From contig VIIQ02000310.1 in NCBI GenBank assembly GCA_007449985.2, forward strand, positions 1-64,000: 64,000 bases of DNA, read 5' to 3'. Origin of the DNA: Desmodesmus armatus. Its lineage: Eukaryota > Chlorophyta > Chlorophyceae > Sphaeropleales > Scenedesmaceae. Both the position numbers and the translations under genes were made by a program. Below the pieces are notes generated by a model. The model was not told the origin of the DNA. It saw only the letters and a list, made by a program, of their open reading frames with translations, and ran no database searches. This document shows, in pieces, positions 35,401 through 47,361 of the stretch. Position 1 is the stretch's first letter. Every line of letters begins with the position of its first letter.

Positions 35401-38400
35401 AGCCAACACCCAGCAGCAGCAGCAGCAGCACCCTCAGGCGGCAGTATACTTGCAGCGGCAGCGGCAGCAGCAGCTGGTGCAGATGGGGGTGCGGCCGTTG
35501 GTGGTAGAGGTGTGCAGCAGCAGCAGCAGGCCCAGCAGGGTTTAGGGCAGCCCCACAAGCAGCTGAACCCTGATCAGATCTGGCTGCTGAAGATGTATGG
35601 GCGGGTGTATCTGGCCCACATTGACAGCAGCAGCAGCAGCAGCAGTAGGTTGGAGCTGTACCGGTTCTACACGGACACCATCATACTGGAGCATGTGCTG
35701 GAGCTGTTTTCAACACAGGTGGGTTTGCAGGGTGGTAAAACGTTGTCTGGCGGCGTGTGGACCTGGGTGAAACATTGGTTGTTGGTGTGTAAAGCAACCG
35801 GTGGAAAGCACAGGGGCAAAGGGGTGAGGTCCTGCATGCATGTTGAGGGGTTTGTCACAACCACAACGGCCGCCCCTTCATATGTTTGACAGTGTGTGTC
35901 ACCAAGCACAACACCTTCGTCTTTTTCATGTCTGCCCCCCCCCCCGTCCTCCCCCCGTACCCCTGCATCTCCTTTCCACAGGTTCAGCTGAGTGTTGTGG
36001 ACAACGTCCTAGTGGTGCACCACCCCCCAACAGCAGTAGCAGTGCTGTTCGACGTCGCACTGCACCAGCACACACCCCTCGCCAACCCCCTCCCGCTGCG
36101 GCGGCTGCAGCTGCTGCCACCCGACTTGGCAGCAGCAGCAGCAGAGGAGCTCGAGCAGCAGCAGCAGCAGCAGCAGGGTGCGGCGGCTGGCAGCACTGCT
36201 GCTTGGGGTTCCGACAGCTCCAGCAGCAGCAGCAGTACTGTTGCTGCTGCTGCTGGGGAGGGTGAGGAGCAGCAGCTTCGGGGGGCTATCAGCAGCAGCA
36301 GCAGCAGCAGCATTGCTAGGACGCGTGCTGGGTTCCGACGCACACTCATCCGGGTACCTGGCAGCAGTGGCAGCAATGCGGCAGCAGCGGCGGCTGGCGG
36401 CTCCCCCGCTGCTGCTGCTGCTGCTATTGTGTGGGAGTCTAGTGAGGTGCTGGAGGAAGGGGGGTGGGTGTTTTACCCCCCTGCTGTGGTGCTGGACAGG
36501 ACTGACAAGACAGTGGGACGCCTGCAGCTGGACCTGCAGGTGTGTGGGTGTTGAGGGGGCCGGGGCAAGGTTTGTGTGCGTGTGGCGGGGGGGGGGGGGG
36601 GGGGGGGGCTGGGGGGGGTCGTGTTCGGGGGGGGGGGGGGGCTTGTTTACTGCTCAAAGGCTGCCGTTGACTCAGCTGAGGACTGTGGGCCTCGCCCTTA
36701 CTCTCGCGTCACTATGGTATGCGATCTTCACCATCCCCCAGCCCAGCCCAGCCCAGCCCACCCCCACCACCCCCAAAACCCCTTGCGCTGCTTGTCTGCA
36801 GGCTGTTGTTGTGACTCTGCTGAAGACTGGCGGACACCCCCGCCTACACGCATCCACCACGACTTGGCACGCATCTCCGCTCTGCTTATATCTCCCCCTC
36901 TCCTCCTGGGTGTAATCAACTGGTTGCAGGCTGTTGTTGACTCTGCTAAGGACTGGCTGACACTGCTCCCCCCCCCCCCACACACACACGTTTCCTTTAG
37001 AACCTCATTGCGTCTCTCCACCCAACACCCCCCCCCCCTTTCCCCCGTGCAATCCACTGTATGCAGGCTGTTGTTGACTCTGCTGAGGACCCCCCCCCCC
37101 CCCCCCCCCCCCCCCGCGCATCCGCACGTGTCACCATTGTATGAACACCCCCCCCCCCCCCGCGCCAGGCCCCGCCCCCTCAAACCCTAACCCACCCCCA
37201 ACCCCAAAACCCTTGCGCCTCTTGTTTGCAGGCTGTCGTTGACTCTGCTGAGGACTGGCCCTCCCTGGTTGGGTTCCTGCTGCGGCGTCGGGCCCTGGGC
37301 CCCCTCCACCCAACCTCTGCTTCTCTGGCCCGCTTCAGCTCCAACTGTTTGCAGGCTGTCGTCGACTCCACTGTGGACTGGCCGACATCCCCGCCCCCTT
37401 GACGTGTTCACCACAACTTCATCATGCCTCGCCACCCAACCCCCACTCCCCCTCCGCCCCCCCCCCCCCCCCGGGTATTCAACTGTTTGCAGGCTGTTGT
37501 CGACTCTGCTGAGGACTGGCCCTCCCTGGTTGGTTTCCTGCTGCGTCGTCGTGCCCTGGGACCCTCAGCACCACTGGCAGCAGAGCCACGCACACTGCTG
37601 ATGCAGGTGAGACTCTTGGTACTTGACTGAATAGTGACATGAATAATGACATTGCTTTTGGGACCTGGTCTGCTGTGTTTAGGGGGTAGGGGGGCTGGTA
37701 TGTGGAGGGAAGGAAAGTTTGTTTGCGTGCAGAGCCACGCACACTGCTGATGCAGGTAAGGCTCGAGCGCCGATTGATTAGTCATTGACTGATTAGTCAC
37801 ACCCCGGCAGTTGAGTTCGCCTGCTTGCGCTGTGAGCGCCCAGCTGGTGGGAGTCCCCCCCCCCCCCCCCGCCGGGTTGAATTCAACAGTCACATAGCGT
37901 TTGACTGCAACCTGGTCTGCAGTGTTCATGGGAAGGGGGGGGGCTTGTCTGCTGAGGAAAGTTTGTTAGGGGTGCTTTCAAACAGATTTCCCACATGCCC
38001 TGAACATGCATCTGCTGCCACCAAGTAACAAACAACATGCACACTCTCCCAACTTGCTGAACCTCCCTCCCTCCCTCCCTCCCTTCCTCCCTTTGTCTTT
38101 CCTGTGCTGTTGTTGCCGCTCTTGTCCTCCCTTCACCCCCCCCCCCCTAGGTCATCCGCTCTGCACTGCAGGAGCGGCTTGGGCTGTCGGTGTTGAGGGA
38201 CATCTTCAACCAGCTTCTCACGGTAAGGGGGGGGGTTATCAAGGGTGCGGGCAAAGTTTTCAAAGGGTGACATAGAGTGAATGTCTGGGGCTGTCAGTAT
38301 TGTGGGACGTCTTCAACCAGCTTCTCATGGTCAGGGGGCGGGGGTAAAGTGTGTGTGTTGGGGGAGGGGGAGCGGGGGGAGGGGGGGAGGTCAAGAGGTC

Positions 38401-40344
38401 ACATAGATTGAACGGCTGGGGCTGTCAGTGTTGCGGGACATCTTCAACCAGCTGCTCACAGTGAGTGTGTTTTTGGGGGGGGGGGTGCTTGTTTGTTTGG
38501 CCAGACAGGGGACCTGGGGGGGGGGGGGTGCTCATGTTGTCCGGGTGGGCTGAGGGTTGAGTGTTGAGGATGCAGGCCAGCAAACCGTACGGACAGCAAC
38601 ATTGCTACATGCTGCTATTGTTGAGCCAGTAGCCAGCAGGCTTCATGAGAGTACCCTGTCATCATCTCAACTGGTCGTCTAGAACACTTACATGTGCCTG
38701 TTGGATTCAAATTTCAGACACTCATTCATTTGGATTCAAAATTCAGACACTCACTTGCGCATGTTGGATCCAACTCCTGAACAGTAGCCAGCAGTGTTCA
38801 GGAGTCGCATCCAACATGCACATGTCAGTGTCTAGTTGACCAGCCCAGGTGATGACAGAGTACTTTTGTGGAGTGCATTCCGACAGGCACATTGGGGTTG
38901 ATGCCCTGCATTATGAAGTCATTATGGAGGGCATCAACCCCTGTGTGCCTGTCGGCATGCACTTCAAGAGAGTACCCTGTCATCATCTTGGTTATAATGA
39001 AGGGGTTGGAAACCTTCACCAAGTGCTTGTCTGTTTACTTGTGTGTCTTGTTGACTTTATTGTGCAGGCCTATGCTGACGCACTAAGTCGAGCCGCCTAC
39101 TCAGCACCCGCACGCGCAGCAGCGGCAGCAGCAGGCCACGCCAACAGCAGCAGCAGCAGCAGCACGACAGCAGCAGCGGCGGCGGCGGCGGTTGGTAGCG
39201 CAGTGGGGTGTGTGCTGGACGTTCCTGGTGTGAATGTGATCACCCCCAATGAGCTGGCAAAGGATCTGTTCCAGTGGGTACATGATGAGGAGGTGGTGGA
39301 TGCACTGTATTTGCAGGTGGGTGGTGAGGTGTGCGAGATTGACTTAGTGACCTGTGTATGTCAAGTCGCATGTCAACACACACGCATATGCACTTGCTGT
39401 GCTGACACACACAACACCACCCCGTTATTTCACCTAATCCCACCCTGCTCCCCCCCCCCACCACCACCACACCACCTCCTGCCTCTCCCGTGCTGCAGGC
39501 TGCTGTCAGCGAGTACTGTGCGGCCTCAGAGGCCCTGGGTCTGCCCCCTCCCCCCTACCTGCAGCTGCTCACCCTCGACCTGCTGCTGCAGCAGGAGCAG
39601 CACTACCAGGCGGTACAGCTGCTGTACAGCCAGCCTGGCAGCAGTGCAACAACCAGCCTGGCACGACACCTGCTAGAAAAGGCGGGAAAAGACGCCGCCT
39701 GGCAAGATCAGGGTCAGGGGGTGGATTCTGGCGCAGCAGCGGGGCAGTCTCTAGGGGTGCCGTCTGAGGTAGTGGGATCCTCGTCAGCAGTAGCGGCAGC
39801 AGCGGCAGCGAGTAATCCCACCGCCGCGATGGCGCTTGAGTTGGCGTTGGATGTGATGACCAGGCAGTGTGTGCCAGAGCTGCGGCTGGTGGGGGGAGCG
39901 CCATCTACTGCTGCTGCTGCGGCGGCTGGGGCGGGAGGGTTTGCTGCTGCAGCAGCAGGAGTGGTGGGTGCTGGGGCAAGGGGTCACCCCAGGCAGCAGC
40001 AGGGTGCGGCCGCTGGGAATGCGGCGGGCGGTACTGCTGCCGCTGCTGGCGGTGGTGGTGGTGTTGGGATGCATGCAGCATCAATAGGTCAGCCTGTCAG
40101 CAAGGCATGCACAGCAGCGCTGGTGCGGCAGCTGTTAGACATTGGGGAGGTCCTGCAGGCTGCCCGCATTGCTCGAGCTGCTGGTGGTGTGCTGGCCCTG
40201 GGTATCCCCGCGGTCTTGTTCCTGCAGGTGGCGGCGGGGCGTGGGGACCTGGGTGCATTTGCTGCTGTTTACCGAGTGATGCGGCCGCATCTGGTGGATA
40301 GGTGGCCTGACTTTGAGGCTGCGCAGCGAGAGCTGTGTCCTTAG
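32416..40344 (+). CDS. RMC1: RMC1/Mic1-like subunit of the MON1-CCZ1 Rab7 exchange factor
   Basis: Exons read: 32416-32607, 33987-34215, ~34964-35140, 35329-35718, 35982-36540, 37493-37606, 38151-38222, 39068-39315 and 39499-40344, ~950 aa in total. The N-terminal half is a beta-propeller (LSYDDPSQQLLVVKGG, SLDNRMLALQRGP, TDAPDTDFVVVTTRAVEL, WARYTHETRMVVVG). The block LSVVDNVLVVHHPPTAVAVL is very close to animal RMC1. The C-terminal Mic1 domain is helical (DWPSLVGFLLRRR, LFQWVHDEEVVDALYL, AAVYRVMRPHLVDRWPDF). RMC1 supports Rab7 activation on late endosomes, vacuoles and autophagosomes. Ala/Gln/Ser insertions come from GCA/CAG/AGC triplets. Echoes of at least six exons lie in the introns and downstream. 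Confidence 0.9.
32608..33386 (+). repeat. RMC1 exon 1 echoed in tandem
   Basis: 32721-32873 and 32988-33139 are near-perfect copies of exon 1 from ELSHEEVQ to the CTGCAG/gtg donor, spaced ~267 bases apart with their G-rich intron starts. 33255-33385 is a more diverged third copy, and ~33485-33513 keeps only the LKWM.PLQ end. Confidence 0.92.
33747..34498 (+). repeat. Echoes on both sides of RMC1 exon 33987-34215
   Basis: 33747-33866 repeats the exon's 5' half, including the acceptor atcgcag and ALLELVDLASGMCFVHS. 34358-34498 repeats its 3' half (FTDAPDTDFVVVATRAVEL) including the AGAG/gtgggt donor. Together the two halves nearly rebuild the exon. Confidence 0.88.
36650..37385 (+). repeat. 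Six echoes of the start of RMC1 exon 37493-37606
   Basis: The acceptor-plus-start motif (TTTGCAG)GCTGTTGTTGACTCTGC is repeated near 36656, 36799, 36928, 37064, 37230 and 37352. The copy at 37230 also keeps the following codons (DWPSLVGFLLRRR); the others stop after AVVDSAEDW-like peptides. All have C-runs just upstream. Confidence 0.9.
38284..38461 (+). repeat. Two echoes of RMC1 exon 38151-38222
   Basis: 38284-38332 and 38411-38461 repeat the LGLSVLRDIFNQLL end of the exon with its donor, each followed by a new G-run. Confidence 0.85.
38640..38990. mobile_element. Paired foldback/MITE-like hairpins in an RMC1 intron
   Basis: 38646-38873 is an imperfect palindrome with ends gagtaccctgtcatcatct and (inverted) aggtgatgacagagtact; its loop is near 38780-38795 between ACTCCTGAAC and GTTCAGGAGT. 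38850-38990 is a second palindrome (arms TTCCGACAGGCACA and TGTGCCTGTCGG; GGGTTGATGCCCT and AGGGCATCAACCC). It uses the same TACCCTGTCATCATC terminal motif, so the hairpins share an end. No ORF. Confidence 0.72.
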
Positions 40345-40449
40345 ACGTGATGTCGCCCCAAGGTCTGCCCCTGTTGGGTATGCAGCCCAGCCCCAATGCT
40401 GGTGGGTGGGTTGGTGTGGTGCTTGTGTGGGTACTGCAAGTCTTGTGCA

Positions 40450-40843
40450 GCGGATCGTGTGCTGGCCCTGGGTATCCCTGCGGTGTCATTTCTGCAGGTG
40501 GCTGCGGGGCGTGGGGACCATGGTGCATTTGCTGCTGTGTACCGGGTGATGCGGCCGCATGTGGTTGATAGGTGGCCTGACTTCGAGGCTGCGCGGCAGG
40601 AGCTGTGTCCTTGAGCTAGGATAGCCTCATCACACTGCTGAGTTGTTGATAATGGTGTGGTGTGGTGTGTGTTGGTCTGCATTTGGCCATGGTTATGTGA
40701 GCCAGTGTCGTTCCTGCAAGTGGCTGCGAGGCGTGGGGACCTGGGTGTGTTTGCTGCTGTGTAACGAGCGATGCGACAACATGTGGTTGATAGGTGGCCC
40801 AATTTGAGGCTGCACGGCAAGAGCTGTGTCCCTTGGGCTAGCT
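40450..40843 (+). repeat. Two downstream echoes of the RMC1 terminal exon
   Basis: 40450-40614 repeats the last ~50 codons (SFLQVAAGRGDHGAFAAVYR, VDRWPDFEAA) with its own stop. 40700-40843 is a more diverged copy with internal changes. Both follow the real stop at 40344. Confidence 0.88.
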
Positions 40844-41293
40844 ATTGGTTGTTGGGTTTTTTCTGCAGTTTGCAGGAGCCTCAGCACAGATGATGGTATG
40901 CTGGACAAGCAGGTCTCTTCAGGCAGTTTTTGATTTGACATTGTGCAGTCCAGTGCTATATAGCGATATCCAGCGCTATCCAGCGATATATCGTGACGCT
41001 GTGCAACACGCTGGCAACCGCAGGTGTCATGTAACTCTTGCCCAACCACATTGTTGCCAATGAGTCATCAAAATGTTGATAAAAATGCTGCTAGCAGTGC
41101 GTGAAAGGAGGGGCCCTTCGACTAATATTCTGGCCGGCCGGGCTGCGGTCGCAGAAGTCCGCCGGAAAGGGAAGGTCGTCGGAAGGCAGGAACGGCTACA
41201 AGAGCAAGGGGCGCCAAGCGACATCACAACCCACAAGAGCTAAAGTCGTCGTTTTAGGGACTTCCGCTGCACAAAGCCGTTTCCGCGTGCCTC

Positions 41294-41886
41294 ATGGCTA
41301 TCATCAAGGTGAGTCGATGGTGCCACTTCCCGATGGTGGCATGCATCGTGTATACCATCGATGGATGTTTGTTAAATCAGGCGTTTTTGCAAGCACCTGG
41401 CTTGCTTGGTGTATCAGACCTCAATGTATCAATGCATACCACAAGCAGGGTACAACTGGAATACTGCCAGCTTCTGCTGCTTCATGCCATGGCCTGCAGT
41501 TGCGCAGAGATCACCTCATGCAGCAACCCTGCTGCACACTTTATTGCTGCCTGCAGGCAACTATCTTGGTGGCGGCGCTCACCGTCCTGGCCACATGTGC
41601 TATTGCAGAGGCCAAGGAAGGCCCTCCCCTTGGGGCTGCTGTGCGTGGTGGGCTGCGCAACCTCCAGGGAGCGCCTTCCCGCAAACTGGCCCAAGTCAAC
41701 GTGAAGTTCTTCGACAAGACAGATTGCGTGAAAAATGCTGTGTACAGCTTTGAGACGGAATCTTTCTTGTGTGATCAGGGCCAGATCGCGTGCTGTGGCC
41801 CCTCCAGTGACAAGTGCTACGCTGATACGATCAACACCTTCAGGTGCAAGGCAGGTGACACCGGTGGCCACTGCTGCATTGCCTGA
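41294..41886 (+). CDS. Small cysteine-rich secreted protein
   Basis: Exon 1 (41294-41308, MAIIK) ends at AAG/gtgagt. Exon 2 (41557-41886) follows ttgcctgcag and gives 114 aa in total. The intron splits the signal peptide (MAIIKATILVAALTVLATCA, cut after AIAEA or nearby). The mature part has an N-terminal region with a basic segment, then eight Cys in the last 55 residues, including two CC pairs (IACCGPSSDKC and HCCIA). The pattern suggests four disulfides and an extracellular or vacuolar protein. I recognise no family. Confidence 0.75.
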
Positions 41887-41999
41887 GGGGCGGCAGCACA
41901 CACCGAAAGGGTAACTGACTCTGCGCATCGGCCAAAGCGTCTGGCCATGGCAGCCGCTGCACTGCGCGCGTGCATTGGCACAGGAACGGCCCCAGGCCC

Positions 42000-43235
42000 C
42001 GGTTGCATACCATATGCCGGGCAACTTCTTCCTCAGCACAGCACCAGCTCATGAGCTCAGTTGAGCCCAGTCAACTCAACTGAGCGGCTCATGATGACAC
42101 TAGAAGGCCCGCTGTTGGGCCACCAATATCAGCTGGGGTGTGTGCCGCGTCAGACCTTGTGGGCTGTAGTAGACAGCTGTGGTATGTTCGGTTCGCTGGT
42201 TTTTATGCCAGCACACGATGGTATTCCATGGCATGGTGTCGCCCTTATGCCGGAACCACTGCATGTGCATGCTGCATGTCAATTGCAAGGCTGCACCATA
42301 AGCGCCATGCCCCATGAGTTACAACCTTCAGGTGCATGTAGTGATGACAGGCTTAAAAAGTGTGTTCCGACACTCACATAGTGTGTTGCTTGCTGAGGCG
42401 AGAGAAATCATGGAACATCGGTGCATGTGGCGCAGAGAGAGACAGAGGTGTCACTGAAGTGCCTGGCACTCAGCGTTACATGATCAAGTCCTCATGAGGA
42501 GGGGACCGTATGTGGACTCTGAATGGCCGTCAAGTCCCCAGCAATGGGACCCATGTTATCCCCGGGATAGCCTATGCACCTTAAGGTTCAGTGGCACTGG
42601 TTTAGCTTTTCCTGTTGTCGGGCAGTGGCTTCAAGACTGTGCGCCGCACGGTCTCAGACAGGTTGTTTCCTCTTGCTTTTGGTAGAAGATGTGTCACTTG
42701 TTGCGTTGTGATTGTGTGGCGCACATCTACAATGTCACAGTCAGTGGAGTACATCAATCCTACTGCCAGCACTTGAGTTGAACTTGCACACTTATGAAAG
42801 CTGAGTTGATAGGTATGTAGAGCCAACCGCACATGTGCAGCTGCACATGGTTGCAACCGCATTCAATGCCTGTAAAGTTCCTTATGATCATGGCTTGTCT
42901 GCACCATCGGCCGCACACACCAGACCAACACAGTGCCACTCCACAACTGTAGCTACAAGCTTTTTAGGCTGAAAAGTCTGGGCCAATTACAGCCCTCAAT
43001 GCCAACATCACGACTGAGTCATGCCAACATCACGACTGCCAGTGAGAGGACACCCATAATCATTAGGGTTTGGCAAACGATCGTGACACACAGTTGCACA
43101 CAACATCCAACAACAAGTGCACAGTATTGGGTTCACAACTGCCGCAGCACAGTCAGGCCTTGTCAGCATGAAAACACCAACATCGTACAGGATGACTTTC
43201 AATCACACTCCAGAGCAGCCTGCACCAAATGCAGT
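42000..43235. other. Intergenic, no gene recognised
   Basis: Only short ORFs without signatures. A hairpin near 42050-42097 (ATGAGCTCAGTTGAG against CTCAACTGAGCGGCTCAT) lies about 165 bases past the small secreted gene and may belong to its 3' end. Confidence 0.45.
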
Positions 43236-44298
43236 TCAGCCCTCCGCCCTGCTGCTGCCACTAGCCTTTTCGTCTGTTGCTGTGAGTGGTGTTGCCACTG
43301 CTGCTGCCGCTGCTGCCGCTGCTGCCGCTGCTGCCGCCAGCGCCTTGCACACTGGCTTGTGCTGGCGCCATGCTGCACGTTGACAAGCCCTGCCGCAGTA
43401 GCGCGCTGTGCGGCAGCCAGCACAGATGCAGCTGCGGCCACCCACCAGCAGCGCCTCCGAGGGGCCACACAGGTTGCTGCAGACTGGGTTGTTGCAGGCA
43501 TGAGGGATGGCAAACGTGGCCAGCACCCTGCTAGCTGCTTGCAGCTGCTCACAAACATCCCTCAGCATTGCTGCATCTGCTAGCCTTGCACTGCTATCAT
43601 CAGTTCCCAACACCACTCCGGCAGACTGCGCATCGCTACACTGCCCCAAGAGGCCTGCTGCTTGTGCCAGCTGCTGCTGCAGGTCCAGCGGCTGGTACCC
43701 CAGAGCAGTGAGCTGCTGCACAGTGCCAGCTGCCGCAAGCCACCGCGCCACCTCAGTCAAAAGATGCTGCAGGAGGTCGAGGTTCTGGGTTACACCCTGT
43801 CGGTGTACCTGCCAGCTGATGCGTTGCACATTGGCTAACAGCCCCTCAGACTCTAAACCGTCCTGCCAGTGCTGCATCCACCCAGCCCACGCACCGCAGC
43901 AGCGACCAAGCAGCATCAGCCACGGCAGCGCTGTGCTTGCGCTGCTGCCAGTATTGCTGCTGCTGCTGCTGCTGCTGCTGTTTGCGCCCAAAGTGGATGA
44001 AGTTGATGCTTTATCTGGGCACAGCATATCATCGCTGATGGCAGCTCCCACCATGTACGAGACTGCACCCAGAACTGCCTCCAGCAAAACCACAGACTCG
44101 AGCTGGGTTTTGGCGATGCTGTCAATTCCACCCACTGGCACCAGTTTGGCTACATCAACAAACACGTTTGTCATAGTGTCCTGGCCCTGATCTGTGCTGG
44201 CGCCTGCCAGCATTGGGGCCACTGCAGTAGTGCTGCCGCCGCCGCTGCTGCTGCTGCTGCTGTTGCTGTCACCCTCCTGCGTTGGTGCCACTGCAGCG

Positions 44299-44335
<37 letters not shown>

Positions 44336-45735
44336 CGCTACATACCTTCAGTAAGCTGCAGAGCAACCCAAACAGCTGCAGAGCATCCCCACTTCCAGTG
44401 AGGCCCACATCCCCAGCAGCAGCAGGCAAGGAAATCACACAGCTGACTGACACCATAGGGAACCCATCCATCTCTGTCAGGGGCTCAGGTGTCATCATGG
44501 AGGCGAAACACTCAAGCATGCTGGAAAACCCCACACTAAAGTTGCTGAACGGTGCCGCTGTTGCTGCTGCTGCCGCAGCTGAGCCTGCCTGTCGGACGCA
44601 GTCTTGCAGCAGCTTGCAGTACTGAGAGTAAGGGACAGGCAGCTCAGGTGGTATGGTGTCCCCCTCTGCCACTGAGGCGCCCCCCTCTGAGTCATCCCCC
44701 TCTGAGTCATTCCCCTCTGAGTCATCCCCGTCTACCACTGAGTCATCCCCCTCAATGCTGCTGACAGCAGTAAGGTCCATGTACTCAGCAACTGCTTCGA
44801 CATACGCCAGTGCCAATGTCCTTGCAACCCACTGACTGGACTGCAGCAGCAGCAGCAGCATGCTGCTGTGGCTGCTGTTGCTGCTGCCAGCAGCAGTGCG
44901 GTTGCTGCCGCTGCTGCTGCTGCTGCTGCTGCTGCCAGCAGCAGTGCAGCTGCTGCTGCCACCCGTGTTGCTGTCGCCCCCTGTGCAGGACTCCCTGCTG
45001 CTTGCAACACCACGGCACTGGCTCAGCAGCTGTTCAAGCACCCGTGCACTCAGCTGCGTGACACTCTTATGTACTACACCATAATTCACGGTAGCGTAGT
45101 ACATTGCCACATCCTCTGCACACTACTTATCAAGCTCGTGCTCTGGCTGCTGGTACAACTGCATTACTGACTGCCCATACTTGAAGGCCAGGAATGCCAC
45201 CTTACACTGAGCACAGCCGCCCCCTAGGTTGAGCAGCCTGTCTGGTGACATGCTGGACAGCCATTGGAGGGTAACAGCTGAGACAGACATGTGCAGGCCT
45301 GCTAGCTCGAGGTGGGGCGTCCTAGCTTTGGGGAGCATCACTGTCATCAGGTCGGCGTAATCTTTCAGGCCACCTACAATGCGGGAGTCTAGCCAGGCAG
45401 ACTGCCCACCCAAGCCGAAATGAATCCTTCCCCACCCTCATCCCTGACAAGCGTTGCCAGCCACAGCCCCACCTCGCTGCTAATGCTCAGCTGCTCGAGC
45501 ATGTTGCGGTATGCTGCTGGTAGGGTAGGGGCGAGGGCTGCAGGCAACCACTGCTTGCTGAGGCTGCTGCTGCTGCTGCTGGCGCTGCTGCTGTTGCTAC
45601 CAGTGGCCGTGTCACCAGCCATGGCTTGCTGCATGTGTTGTGCCAGCACCAGCACCACCGCATTCAAGCAGCAAGACATAACTGTCTGCGGGGCCTGCAA
45701 CACATCCAGAACAGCAGCAGCAGCTCCCCTTCCAA

Positions 45736-45771
<36 letters not shown>

Positions 45772-46214
45772 TGCTGCGGCTGGCGCTGGCTTGCTGCTGG
45801 CCCTGCTGCACAGCCGCATTTGCACCAGAAGTAGCTACAAGGAGAGCATAACTCAGAGGTCCCTCCATCCAATCCTGCCGTGCTACCTGTTCCGGGACCG
45901 TGCTGACGTATCGCAAAGTGGCCAAGGCAAGCTGCATGGCTGGCACCACACACTGCCGCCCTGCTGCATGGGTTGCAAGGAAGGAGGGCTGCAGGTGCTG
46001 CAAGTCATGCAGGATCTGCAAGACCTTGAAGGTATCTTCCGACATGACTGTGTTGTCGTTAACATCACCCGTGGCCATGTGTGTCTCCAGGGCGTCCAAG
46101 CTACGTCCCACAGCTTGGGGCAGCTGCTGTAGGAGGCCACACTGCTCAATCTGCTCCCACAGCACGGCCGTCAGGTTGGCGTCGCCCCTGCTGCTGCTGC
46201 TGCTGCTGCTCAGC

Positions 46215-46245
<31 letters not shown>

Positions 46246-46405
46246 AGGTCCCAGGTACTAGAGGTGGCAGGTCCCTAGCTGCACAGGCAAGCAGCCGTGC
46301 TGCCATGTAGCGAGCTACTAAGGCTGGGAACGTGTGTGGCATGGTGGGCAGCCTAGAGCGTGGTAGCAGCAGCTTGCTGCATGCAGCCAGCACCCGGTGT
46401 GGAAC
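43236..46405 (-). CDS. MYND-finger protein, copy 2 (two frame interruptions)
   Basis: The body starts at 46405 after cctgcag (PHRVLAACSKLLLPRSR...) and runs to the stop at 43236, ~1050 codons. A short first exon like MATPVTTW of copy 1 was not found upstream. The C-terminal MYND finger (~43495-43345) has CSNLCG, CICAGCRTARYCGRAC and QHKPVC. Acidic repeats (DGDDSEGNDSEGDDSEGG) and poly-Ser lie in the middle. The frame shifts near 45400 and a TAG interrupts at 45123-45125, between otherwise well-matched blocks shared with copy 1. It is therefore either a pseudogene in early decay or an intact gene with assembly errors. MYND fingers bind proline-rich partner motifs; the rest of the protein is unassigned. 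Confidence 0.62.
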
Positions 46406-46753
46406 CTGCAGGATGGCACAGCAGAAGCAGCACAGTGCATCAATGCAGGCTGCCAGCTGTGATATATATCTGTCATCAAGGTGTGATGGCAAGGAATGGG
46501 TGAATTTTGCAAGGAATCAATGGAACCTGTATGCCCATTGGTACAGCGATCAGCAGCTTGTCTGGGCCGATATCAGACGATTTTGACACCATGAGCTTCA
46601 CAGGATCAGTTTTGTCATGATGATCTTGATGAAACGCTGGTCAGGACACATGTACCCACACTATGCTAAACATCAATGTGAAACCACAATGCTCTTGCTG
46701 CACGCATTGCGCAATGACTAATTGAGTAATCAGCCATGCTGAGCATGACTGAT

Positions 46754-47361
46754 TCAGAATCTGAATTTAATTCGCGCCTTGGCCACGGGGACCTCAACAT
46801 CAGTTGCGGATGGCCCCACCTTCTGCTGCAGCAGCTGCTGCCAAGTGGCACTAGGCAATGCCAGTCCTTGGCTCAAGGCAGTATTGCTGTTGGTGAGCCT
46901 TTGCGCCAGGTCGAAGGGCTCAATGAGCTGATTAGGGCGAGCTGCTTTGATGTCAGCCAGCAGCTTGAGGACGCTGTCCCACTCCTTCAGGGCCTGCGCT
47001 GTGCTGAGCATTGCAGGGCAGGGCAGTTACTCTGCAACAGGGTGCAGGGGCGGTGCAAGGCAAACACGCATTTTCATATGGGCATGCTGGGCGTGAGTGC
47101 ACTGCTACTGCTGCTTTGCATCAGCACATGTTCGATGTGCTGTCGCCATTGCGCCCACCTCAGGAAACTAGTGATGGCACAATGCACGGTTAAGTTGCAA
47201 TGATCGCGGGTTGCTCGAGCTTCTGGAAGCTGGGGACAACGCAACAGCCTGGGCGGCAGTGCCTCGAAGTGTCGACAACGAACTCCTACACGCATGACGC
47301 AGCAAAAATGCTGTTCGACAGCACCTAGAACCGCAGAACGTGCGACAATCGTCGTTGTCAT
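46754..47361 (-). CDS. Small protein with basic, organelle-type leader
   Basis: The ATG at 47361 opens MTTTIVARSAVLGAVEQ..., Arg- and Cys-rich with almost no acidic residues. Exon 1 ends at 47159 (CTGAG/gtggg). Exon 2, 47003-46754, follows tgctcag and joins in phase: TAQALKEWDSVLKLLADIKA, LIEPFDLAQRLTNSNT and PVAKARIKFRF before the stop, about 150 aa. The leader suggests mitochondrial or plastid import; the helical body is unrecognised. It is divergent from the F-box gene, with 216 bases between the start codons. Confidence 0.5.

Noticed and set aside
45123..45125. Reassignment of TAG to a sense codon to explain the MYND copy 2 stop
   Set aside because: No other gene in the window needs TAG read-through, the secreted gene ends in TAG, and the same gene also has a frameshift, so damage or error is simpler.
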